Shown here one piece after another: positions 24,420 to 31,651 of a stretch of 34,579 nucleotides of DNA. The position numbers were made by a program, and so were the translations under genes. The stretch is from the NCBI GenBank assembly GCA_902760965.1, contig CACWIN010000019.1, forward strand, positions 1 through 34,579, written 5' to 3'. This DNA is from an uncultured Bacteroidales bacterium (GTDB lineage Bacteria > Bacteroidota > Bacteroidia > Bacteroidales > Bacteroidaceae). Position 1 is the stretch's first letter. Each line of letters begins with the position of its first letter. The notes under the pieces were generated by a model that was not told the DNA's origin, searched no databases, and was given only the letters and a program-made list of their open reading frames with translations.

Positions 24420-26294
24420 ATGCTTATGAAAAAGTCTTCCCTTACAGTTGTATGTATTGCTGTAGCTGCATTATTTGCAGTGTCCTGTAATCTTAAGGTT
24501 GAGTTCGGCAAATCGCCCGTAAGGAAAGTTGTTGCCGCCATGACTCTTCAGGAAAAAGTAAACCTTTTGGTTTGCGCAGATGCAGGACAGACATATTCCA
24601 TACCGCGTTTGGGTATTCCGTCAGTGGTGCTGGCCGATGGCTCCGGCAATCGTACATCATTCCCTGTATCAACCATGCTGGCCCAAAGCTGGAACCAGCA
24701 GCTTGTTGAGGAGGTGGGAGAGGCTATTGGCGATGAGGTTAAGCGTAACGGTGCCGACTGTCTGCTGCTTCCGGCACTTGACCTGCACAGCAATCCGGTA
24801 GTATCAGGTAAAACAGCATCGGCAATGGTACGTGGCGTGCAGTCCAACGGTGTTGGCGCAACCATAAAGCATAATGCTCTGAACGGTCATCACACAACCC
24901 ACGGGCAATATCTAAAGGGTTTTGAGATTGCCGTCCGTGAATCACAACCTTGGGCTGTAATGACACGGAACAGTGTGCTTAATGACAGTATATTACGCAA
25001 CGAATGGGGCTTTGAGGGAATGGTAATGACAGAGCTGGGTGACAGTTCTGATGCGGTTGCTGCCATCCAGGCCGGCAATGATCTGATTTTGCCGGGCAAC
25101 GCAAATCATATTAAATCCATAATTGAGTCAGTCCAAAACGGAAATCTTGATGAAAAGATAATAGACCGTAATGTTCAGAATGTCCTTGCTTTTATAGAAC
25201 GCTCACCCAAAATGCAGGGTTATGAGATACAGAATGACCCTGATCTGGAAGCTCATGCCAGGATTTCGCGCTCCATAGCAACCGAGGGTATGGTCCTGCT
25301 TAAGAACAACGGTGCTCTTCCGTTGGCCAGGAACTGCAAGATGATAGCTCTTTACGGCACCAGCTCATATAATCTCTATGTGGCGGGGATGGTTAACGGC
25401 AGCATAAACAACAATCATGCCGTAAGCCTTAACGAGGGTCTTAAGGCTGCCGGTTACAAACTGGAACCCTCCATTTTATCGGCATATAGCCGTTATGTTG
25501 ACTCTCCGCAGCCACTTGTACGCAAGCCTTACCAGTACCGTGCCGATGCAATATCAAGCGATATAGCAATAATAACCATTGGCCGCAGTTTTGAAAACGA
25601 GAATGATTTTATGCTTACGGATAGTGAGCAGGGTCTTATCAGTGATGTTTGTGATGCATTCCACTTCAAAGGAAAGAAAGTAATTGTTGTTTTGAATATA
25701 GGCGCACCCATTGAAACTGCCAGTTGGAAATCGCACCCCGATGCTATCTTACTTGCCGGAATTCCAGGACAGGAGGCAGGTTACGCCATTTCCGATATAC
25801 TTAAAGGTGCAGTTAATCCATCGGGCAAACTGGTGGATACCTACGTTATAGATTATGATTGTCAAAAGGAGCAGGTTTCATATCCGTTTGGGTTTGGATT
25901 GAGCTATACCAAATTTACATATAGTGAACCCCAGGCAAAGGTTGTTGACGGTGTAGTCAGTCTGTCTGTAAAGATAACCAATACCGGATTGGTTGCCGGC
26001 AAGGAAGCTGTGCAGGTATATATTGAGGCTCCACAAGGCAATATTAACAACCAGACAAAAGAACTTAAGACCTACGGCAAGACCGCGTTGTTACAACCCG
26101 GCGAGAGCCAGACTCTTGAGTTTGCTCTTCCCAATTATGAACTGGCCGGTTTTGACCTTTCAACACTAACCTGGCAGACAGTTCAGGGAGAGTACAAGGC
26201 CCATTTTGCCGCCTCGTCACAGGATCTTCGCTGTCAGGCTTTATTCAATATCCCTGTTTCAAGCAGCTATCCGGCTTACGGATCACTAAAATGA
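24420..26294 (+). CDS. Glycoside hydrolase family 3-like lipoprotein with degenerate catalytic domain
   Basis: The protein has GH3 architecture: lipoprotein signal (FAVSC, lipidated C23), an N-terminal barrel (about 38-260), a GH3 C-terminal sandwich (about 285-505, with MVLLKNNGALPLA and ILLAGIPGQEAGYAISDIL) and a fibronectin III-like end (about 520-610). At 624 residues it is shorter than usual. In the barrel, the segment equivalent to the canonical SDWG that holds the nucleophile Asp reads TELG, so E205 replaces it. The RNFEYxSEDP loop after the DLHSNP strand is missing, and the KH pair (ATIKHN) is followed by an unusual HHTTHGQY loop. Normal beta-glucosidase activity is doubtful; a binding or altered-activity role is inference. 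Confidence 0.82.
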   Translation: MLMKKSSLTVVCIAVAALFAVSCNLKVEFGKSPVRKVVAAMTLQEKVNLLVCADAGQTYSIPRLGIPSVVLADGSGNRTSFPVSTMLAQSWNQQLVEEVGEAIGDEVKRNGADCLLLPALDLHSNPVVSGKTASAMVRGVQSNGVGATIKHNALNGHHTTHGQYLKGFEIAVRESQPWAVMTRNSVLNDSILRNEWGFEGMVMTELGDSSDAVAAIQAGNDLILPGNANHIKSIIESVQNGNLDEKIIDRNVQNVLAFIERSPKMQGYEIQNDPDLEAHARISRSIATEGMVLLKNNGALPLARNCKMIALYGTSSYNLYVAGMVNGSINNNHAVSLNEGLKAAGYKLEPSILSAYSRYVDSPQPLVRKPYQYRADAISSDIAIITIGRSFENENDFMLTDSEQGLISDVCDAFHFKGKKVIVVLNIGAPIETASWKSHPDAILLAGIPGQEAGYAISDILKGAVNPSGKLVDTYVIDYDCQKEQVSYPFGFGLSYTKFTYSEPQAKVVDGVVSLSVKITNTGLVAGKEAVQVYIEAPQGNINNQTKELKTYGKTALLQPGESQTLEFALPNYELAGFDLSTLTWQTVQGEYKAHFAASSQDLRCQALFNIPVSSSYPAYGSLK

Positions 26295-26344
26295 GCTTAC
26301 ATTTAGGTAAGAGTTAAAACATTTGTTTTCAGTTAATTAATCGC

Positions 26345-26386
26345 TGTGGGACAAATTTGTCCCACAATTGTCCCATTTTTGTCCAA
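26345..26386 (+). promoter_or_regulatory. Operator-like element A: palindrome plus three 11-bp-phased heptads
   Basis: TTGTCCC occurs at 26357-26363 and 26368-26374, and TTGTCCA at 26379-26385, an exact 11-base period. The first heptad is also the right half of a perfect 22-base palindrome (26345-26366: TGTGGGACAAA and its complement). The third heptad ends about 48 bases before the predicted transcript start, a typical activator position. The same triple-heptad layout recurs at 29402-29430. Confidence 0.75.
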
Positions 26387-26395
26387 TGGGTTTTG

Positions 26396-26427
26396 TTTGT
26401 ATCTTTATTGTCTTATAGGTATATTTG
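26396..26427 (+). promoter_or_regulatory. Sigma-ABfr-type promoter for the regulator operon
   Basis: TTTG at 26396-26399 and TATATTTG at 26420-26427 are separated by 20 bases, a full -33/-7 match. The predicted transcript start near 26434 gives a 19-base leader. Confidence 0.72.
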
Positions 26428-26452
26428 AAAAACATATTTATTATTCAGGTAA

Positions 26453-28072
26453 ATGACAAAAAAGATTGCAGTATCCATTCTGTCCTTATTGACTCTCCTT
26501 GCATCGTGTAAGGATAGAGACACATACCGTTATTTACAGAATGTGGAACAGGTTATTGAAACCGATGTTCCTGCTGCCAATTCCATGCTCAGTTCCATTC
26601 AACTATCGGACAATAAACGGAACAGGGCATTATATGCAATCTTAAAGACACAGGTTGATTATAAAAGCAATATTGTTGCACAGGATGACAGCCTTATTCT
26701 TACTGCCGTTAACTATTATGCAAACCGCTATGGTGTTAAGAAAGACTATCATGCTGCAATGGCGTGGTATTCGCTTGGTTGCGTATATACGGATATGGGA
26801 AACGATGTTCAGGCCATAAACGCTTACCTTAAGGCAAAAGCGTTATTCCCGGATACCCTGGTACGCTATTACGCACTTGCTGAACAGAATCTTGGAGAAC
26901 ATTATCTTAACCAGATGATGTTTGATCTGTCACTGAACAACCTTAATGGATCCCTAAAAAACTCTTTCAGGCTTCATGACAATGTGCTTACGTCGAATGT
27001 AAGGTATCTTATTGCCCTGAATGCATTGTATCAGGCCAATTATAATGCGGCCGATTCCCTATTTACCGTTATCCTTAAGGACCCTCAAGCCTCAAGTTTA
27101 AGGAGTCGCCAATGTTATATGAACCTGGCCAAGATATATCTAAATGGCTATCAGGACTATGAGATGGCAATGTATTACATTAACCGTTATCTGTATGAGT
27201 TAAAGGATTCTTTTGAGATGGGTGTGGGTTACAGCGTAAAGGCTGACATATATTTTGATACCCAGGAATATGATTCGGCATACCTTTATTACAACAAATC
27301 ATTGGATTGTCAGTATGAAATATATACCCTTTGTGACAACAGTGGCAAACTTGCGGTCCTGTCTGTGATTAAAGGCAATCCCGATGATGCTCTTGAGTAC
27401 ATGCAAATTCATGATGACCTTATTGATTCTATATATGAAATGCGCAAGGATGTTGCCATTGAGGATGTGATACGCAATCATGTCATCATGTTAAATGACG
27501 CCCAAACCCGTTACAGGAACAAGCGACTCATAATAATCAATTTGTCAATTCTGGTTCTTATTGTAATGGCATATCTGTTATTCAAGGCAGATAGGCAAAA
27601 CCGTATTGCCCGTAAAGAGATAAAACGTCGTGACGAGGAGCGCAGCAACAGCATAGAGGTCATGAAAGCCCACATGCTGGATTCACCTTTGAATAATAAA
27701 AAGTTGTCCAGAGATTCCATTATTAAAATGTATAAGGAGAGACTGGAAAAGTGTAAAGAGCAGTTCTGTGCCACTCAGGCATACTCCAATATGTCATCAA
27801 AACATTTTAATAATAATTACTCTTTTAGTGTTGAGGAAAGGGATTCCATAATAGACCAGATATCGGAATCATTCATAGACACAATCCTGGATATGAATAT
27901 TGAGATAGAGAACCTTGCCAGGGAGGACATAATAATATGCCTTTTGTCCAGTATGGGTTTTAACATCAGGTTTATATCCACGTTCATCAATATCTCGGAA
28001 AGTGGAGTCAGGAAACGCAAGGTAAGGCTTGTTGAAAAGACCGATAAAGAATTCATTGAATTGTTCATCTAA
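26453..28072 (+). CDS. Membrane-spanning TPR sensor with C-terminal HTH-like domain (predicted one-component regulator)
   Basis: The 539-residue protein starts with a signal or lipobox sequence (MTKKIAVSILSLLTLLASC, possible lipidation at C19). Residues about 30-350 are TPR-like helical repeats (AMAWYSLGCVYTDMGNDVQA; KIYLNGYQDYEMAMYYINRY) predicted to be periplasmic. One membrane helix (RLIIINLSILVLIVMAYLLF, about 358-378) follows, then a charged linker/coiled coil. The cytosolic end (about 488-539) reads LAREDIIICLLSSMGF-NIRFISTFINIS-ESGVRKRKVRL, with the layout of a LuxR/DUF6377-like helix-turn-helix. This architecture is common and poorly characterised in Bacteroidales. Its promoter carries operator A, and a surface-protein gene starts 10 bases after its stop. 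DNA binding is inference. Confidence 0.72.
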   Translation: MTKKIAVSILSLLTLLASCKDRDTYRYLQNVEQVIETDVPAANSMLSSIQLSDNKRNRALYAILKTQVDYKSNIVAQDDSLILTAVNYYANRYGVKKDYHAAMAWYSLGCVYTDMGNDVQAINAYLKAKALFPDTLVRYYALAEQNLGEHYLNQMMFDLSLNNLNGSLKNSFRLHDNVLTSNVRYLIALNALYQANYNAADSLFTVILKDPQASSLRSRQCYMNLAKIYLNGYQDYEMAMYYINRYLYELKDSFEMGVGYSVKADIYFDTQEYDSAYLYYNKSLDCQYEIYTLCDNSGKLAVLSVIKGNPDDALEYMQIHDDLIDSIYEMRKDVAIEDVIRNHVIMLNDAQTRYRNKRLIIINLSILVLIVMAYLLFKADRQNRIARKEIKRRDEERSNSIEVMKAHMLDSPLNNKKLSRDSIIKMYKERLEKCKEQFCATQAYSNMSSKHFNNNYSFSVEERDSIIDQISESFIDTILDMNIEIENLAREDIIICLLSSMGFNIRFISTFINISESGVRKRKVRLVEKTDKEFIELFI

Positions 28073-28082
28073 TAATATTGTT

Positions 28083-29372
28083 ATGAAACGTATTACATTA
28101 ACATTGCTCATTGCTTTATTCGCTACGTTAGCATTGAATGCCAAAGTATACATCCGACTGGTAAAAAGTACATCGGGTGGTCATACCTCCAGTGCAAAGG
28201 CAGGAATAAGGACAAGCGTATATGCACCATTGGCTTATATTGAAGATGAAAGACTTTGTATACAGTTTCCCGTGAGCACTGTATCAAGTGTTGTCATCAC
28301 CAATGATTCGACCGATGTTGCCATTCTTAGTGAGACTTTCCAGGTTGAATCAACCGATGTAAGTATGAGCGTTGCTACACTAAAGCAAGATCATGCATAC
28401 AATTTATCGGTCAACGCATTCGGAACATGGTGGGTAGGATATTTTGATTATGTTGTGTCCTCGGCGGAGCAATCAATTCAAAAGGGTTTTATCGGCACAA
28501 TTGATGATCCTGACAAGGAGCGTAATTACGGACTATACTTTGTTGCGGGCAATGCCTCGCCGGGTTGGAACTATGGAGTAAGCGGAATAGTATCTGGTCA
28601 GAATTACGGTACCGGAATATACGGTTCATCGCTGCAAGATGAGGGATTCAACACCGGCGGGCGTTTTGCCGGGTTGTTTCACGGTGACATTAAGACTACC
28701 GATGCGGTATATGCATCGGCATATAATACTCTGGCCGATTCCAGACTGAACAAGGATATGGAGCAGCTTGAAAATGGCAGTCTGGATAACCTTATGCAAG
28801 TTAGTGTATTCAAATACGGTCTTAAGCAGTTTGATGTTGACAATGGAGACAATTCAACATCACTTGGTTATTACAATGATGATTCGGGCATTTTGGATAA
28901 GGAACATTACGGTCTGTCCGGGCAGGAGATACAACAGATATATCCAAATCTGGTAACCCAAAATCAGGATGGATATCTGTCAGTCAATTACGTAGAGATG
29001 GTTCCGTTGTTAATTCAGTCCATCAAGGAGCTCAAGACCGAACTGGATAATACAAATGCCCAGTTGGAGTTGCTTAAAACAGGCACAAAAGTTGCAATCA
29101 GAATGACGGATCAGGCTGTGTTGTTTCAAAATACGCCCAATCCTTTTAAGACCAACTGTATTGTAAAGTGTATTATACCCCAAAATGTAAAAGAGGCGTT
29201 ATTCTGTCTTTACGATTATAGCGGCCGTCAGATTGAATGCCTGGAAATACATGACAGAGACAATGTGGAGATTCCGGTTGACGGGTATGGTCTTGAACCT
29301 GGAATATATCTGTATTCATTAATTACCGACGGGGAGATTGTTGATACTAAACGTATGGTTCGCATAGAATAA
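28083..29372 (+). CDS. T9SS cargo with DUF3244-like N-terminus and degenerate S74 (endosialidase chaperone) domain
   Basis: The start at 28083 gives 429 residues with signal peptide MKRITLTLLIALFATLALNA. Residues about 21-125 resemble a DUF3244-type beta-sandwich. A Gly/Tyr-rich beta region (GWNYGV, YGTGIYGSSL, GRFAGLFHGDIK) matches the paralogue at 30425. Residues about 210-335 align with the S74 intramolecular chaperone, including EHYGLSGQEIQQIYPNL and the terminal coiled coil. The normal cleavage motif SDxRLKxxI reads ADSRLNKDM (A218 for Ser, N223 for Lys), so self-cleavage is unlikely. The last 80 residues are a type A T9SS sorting domain (FQNTPNPFKTN, then EPGIYLYSLITDGEIVDTKR). It is co-transcribed with the regulator. 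Confidence 0.8.
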   Translation: MKRITLTLLIALFATLALNAKVYIRLVKSTSGGHTSSAKAGIRTSVYAPLAYIEDERLCIQFPVSTVSSVVITNDSTDVAILSETFQVESTDVSMSVATLKQDHAYNLSVNAFGTWWVGYFDYVVSSAEQSIQKGFIGTIDDPDKERNYGLYFVAGNASPGWNYGVSGIVSGQNYGTGIYGSSLQDEGFNTGGRFAGLFHGDIKTTDAVYASAYNTLADSRLNKDMEQLENGSLDNLMQVSVFKYGLKQFDVDNGDNSTSLGYYNDDSGILDKEHYGLSGQEIQQIYPNLVTQNQDGYLSVNYVEMVPLLIQSIKELKTELDNTNAQLELLKTGTKVAIRMTDQAVLFQNTPNPFKTNCIVKCIIPQNVKEALFCLYDYSGRQIECLEIHDRDNVEIPVDGYGLEPGIYLYSLITDGEIVDTKRMVRIE

Positions 29373-29401
29373 ATACGTCAATTTGCGGTAATTGGAACAT
29401 T

Positions 29402-29430
29402 TTGTCCCAAAAATGTCCCAAAATTGTCCC
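29402..29430 (+). promoter_or_regulatory. Operator-like element B: three 11-bp-phased heptads
   Basis: TTGTCCC at 29402-29408, ATGTCCC at 29413-29419 and TTGTCCC at 29424-29430 repeat with an exact 11-base period, the same strand, number and phase as element A. An imperfect inverted half (TTGGAACA, 29392-29399) precedes it, echoing the palindrome of element A. The distance from the last heptad to the -7 box is within one base of element A. Confidence 0.75.
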
Positions 29431-29438
29431 AAAAAAAA

Positions 29439-29471
29439 TTTGGTTTGACCTGTAAACCTCAATGATATTTG
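29439..29471 (+). promoter_or_regulatory. Predicted promoter for the Big2-S74-S8 operon
   Basis: TTTG at 29439-29442 and GATATTTG at 29464-29471 are 21 bases apart. The -7 box has one mismatch to TAnnTTTG (G for the first T), which fits a promoter that depends on an activator. The predicted transcript start near 29478 gives a 28-base leader. Confidence 0.55.
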
Positions 29472-29505
29472 CAGCAAATTGTATAACCCAAAAAATTGTT
29501 TGATT

Positions 29506-30405
29506 ATGAAAAAGGCTATTACATTAACAGGTTCCACACTCGCAATGATGTGTGTATGTATTTTTGCAAATGCGCAAGAGGATACAACTCATGTTAACAT
29601 TATTACTCCAAATGAGCATAATAATGAATTATGGATTAATGATGACACTAAGGCCGACACAACACAAGTAGAGGATTTTACTATTGAGGAGCAGAATATA
29701 ACGCTCAGTGTTGGTGAAAGCCTACAGTTGCATGTAAATCCCTCCAGTGCCAATGTTAGATGGGTCCAAGGAGCATGGGATTTATCGGCCAATCCTGTTT
29801 TAGTTGTTGACCAGAACGGTTTGATTACAGCTTTAAAAGCAGGAGAATCATATGTGGCAGTTGAATCAACCGTTGATGGAAATGTCCGTAAACAGGCTCC
29901 GGTTACTGTCCTTAATCAAGGATCGGTTAAGACAGGAAACAAACAGCTTGAACCAACAAAAGAGTGCCAATGGGAGGAAGTAAAATTTACATTGACAAAC
30001 AACGGAAATTTTATTGCACAAGGTGTATTTTATGGTAGCGGCGCTAAAAGTAATCAGCTAAACTACTTGGTAACAGACCAATGTGTCTTTATGTGGTTTG
30101 ATATAGACTACGCCGATTCTACAAAGAATTTCTATCCCCAGCCATTTACTCTTGAGATTAGTGATTGTAACGCCCTTGCATACAACATTTATTTTAACAA
30201 CAGCACTCAAGTTGTTGAGAACAGCAGGAGTTTTGCAAACTACGCAATTAAAAGAGGCGCATCAACTGGCGGTACTACCCAAACGGACAATATCTTAATA
30301 AAAAATGATGACGGATTGATTTACGATCTTAATGGTCATATACTTATATCTGTTCCGGAAAAAGGTTCTTATATACAGAATGGCAAGATATACTATAATT
30401 ACTGA
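29506..30405 (+). CDS. Secreted Big2 (bacterial Ig-like) domain protein
   Basis: The ATG at 29506 gives 299 residues with signal peptide MKKAITLTGSTLAMMCVCIFANA; an in-frame TTG at 29479 is rejected. Residues about 55-135 match a Big2 Ig-like domain (ITLSVGESLQLHVNPSSANV and QNGLITALKAGESYVAVES). The following region (about 150-255) is beta-rich and not recognised. The C-terminus IYDLNGHILISVPEKGSYIQ-NGKIYY resembles the short terminal motif VYDLNGRxV...GIYIxNGKK found on many Bacteroidales surface proteins, a reduced relative of the T9SS sorting domain. It is the first gene after operator B and is followed by the S74 cargo gene. Confidence 0.75.
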   Translation: MKKAITLTGSTLAMMCVCIFANAQEDTTHVNIITPNEHNNELWINDDTKADTTQVEDFTIEEQNITLSVGESLQLHVNPSSANVRWVQGAWDLSANPVLVVDQNGLITALKAGESYVAVESTVDGNVRKQAPVTVLNQGSVKTGNKQLEPTKECQWEEVKFTLTNNGNFIAQGVFYGSGAKSNQLNYLVTDQCVFMWFDIDYADSTKNFYPQPFTLEISDCNALAYNIYFNNSTQVVENSRSFANYAIKRGASTGGTTQTDNILIKNDDGLIYDLNGHILISVPEKGSYIQNGKIYYNY

Positions 30406-30424
30406 TTAACTAATAATGATATTT

Positions 30425-31651
30425 ATGAAGAGGTCTTTTGTTTTATCGCTTATATGCTGTAGCTTTTTTAGTGCGGCATATTGTCAATTACGTGTTGAAA
30501 ACAATGGTAATGTTGGCGTAAAATATGCCGGAACTCCATCTGTTAATGGCTATTTTACTGTCAACAGTGCCGGTGACACAGAAACTTGTGCCACTATTTC
30601 TTCACAAGAGGAGACGCATGATGCTGTGTTAAAGGTAATCAAGACAGATGCTGTCACAACAGATCATAATTACATAATAGGTTTTTCGTCTTATACAAGA
30701 CAAAACAACAATTCATCCAGATTGGCTTATGGTGTTTACAGCAGAGCATTAAAAACTAATAATACAGACACCAATTCAGGTAGATCATATGGAGTATATT
30801 CTTATGCGGGCCATGCAACCCCAGGATGGAATTATGGTGTATTTGGGACGCTCTATGGTAATAACAACGGTGCAGGTGTATTTGGCTCATCCCTAGATTT
30901 TGATGATGGAATGAATACACAGGGAAAATTTGCAGGTTTTTTTCATGGTGATGTCAAATCCACCGATGCAATGTATGCTTCGACATACAATGTTCTGTCT
31001 GATTACAGATTAAAGGAAAATATCGTATCAATCGGTTCCGAAGGCCTGAATGATTTATTGAAACTGAATGTAGTAAAATATAATCTTAAACCCCGTTATG
31101 CCGATACTGGTGATACCTCTACTATTGGGAAAAGGTATTATACAAATGAATCAAAGTTACTTGAAAGGACTCACTACGGTTTGTTAGCTCAAGAACTACA
31201 AGGGGTTTATCCTGATTTAGTTTATGAAGGCGAAGACGGCTTTTTGTCGGTCAATTACATTGAACTGATACCTATTCTTATCAAATCCGTACAGGAGTTG
31301 AAAGCCAAAGTGGATGCGCTGGAAGGAAAACCCAACAATTCTCCTGTAAGAACAGGCGGCACTACTCAAGTTACCAGCCAATCGGCTATTCAGGCTGCAC
31401 TCTACCAGAACAGCCCCAATCCTTTCACTGAGAATACGACCATAAGGTGTATTATTCCAAGAAGTATATCAAAAGCTGTACTGTATATCTATGATATGAA
31501 CGGTCGCCAGATAGACAGTATGTCAATTGCTGAACGTGGTGATGTGTCTCTTACAGTAGAAGGAAGCAGTCTTGATGCAGGAATATATATGTATTCTCTC
31601 ATAACCGATGGAGAGGTTGTGGATACCAAACGTTTGATACTTACAAAATGA
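30425..31651 (+). CDS. T9SS cargo with intact S74 endosialidase-type chaperone domain
   Basis: Starting at 30425 gives 408 residues with signal peptide MKRSFVLSLICCSFFSAAYC; an ATG at 30416 adds three residues and is possible. The N-terminal part is a beta-rich passenger resembling phage tail-fibre heads (LRVENNGNVGVKYAG; YGVYSYAGHATPGWNYGVFG). The S74 domain begins at S192 in LSDYRLKENIVSIG, the intact self-cleavage motif, and continues HYGLLAQELQGVYPDLV and VNYIELIPILIKSVQELKAK. A type A T9SS sorting domain ends the protein (LYQNSPNPFTENT, then DAGIYMYSLITDGEVVDTKR). It overlaps the S8 protease start by four bases. S74 domains trimerise fibres and cut themselves off; a T9SS signal on the cut-off side is odd. 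Confidence 0.82.
   Translation: MKRSFVLSLICCSFFSAAYCQLRVENNGNVGVKYAGTPSVNGYFTVNSAGDTETCATISSQEETHDAVLKVIKTDAVTTDHNYIIGFSSYTRQNNNSSRLAYGVYSRALKTNNTDTNSGRSYGVYSYAGHATPGWNYGVFGTLYGNNNGAGVFGSSLDFDDGMNTQGKFAGFFHGDVKSTDAMYASTYNVLSDYRLKENIVSIGSEGLNDLLKLNVVKYNLKPRYADTGDTSTIGKRYYTNESKLLERTHYGLLAQELQGVYPDLVYEGEDGFLSVNYIELIPILIKSVQELKAKVDALEGKPNNSPVRTGGTTQVTSQSAIQAALYQNSPNPFTENTTIRCIIPRSISKAVLYIYDMNGRQIDSMSIAERGDVSLTVEGSSLDAGIYMYSLITDGEVVDTKRLILTK

Noticed and set aside
26296-26311. CTTAC/GTAAG hairpin after the GH3 gene as a terminator
   Set aside because: Only five pairs and no T-run.
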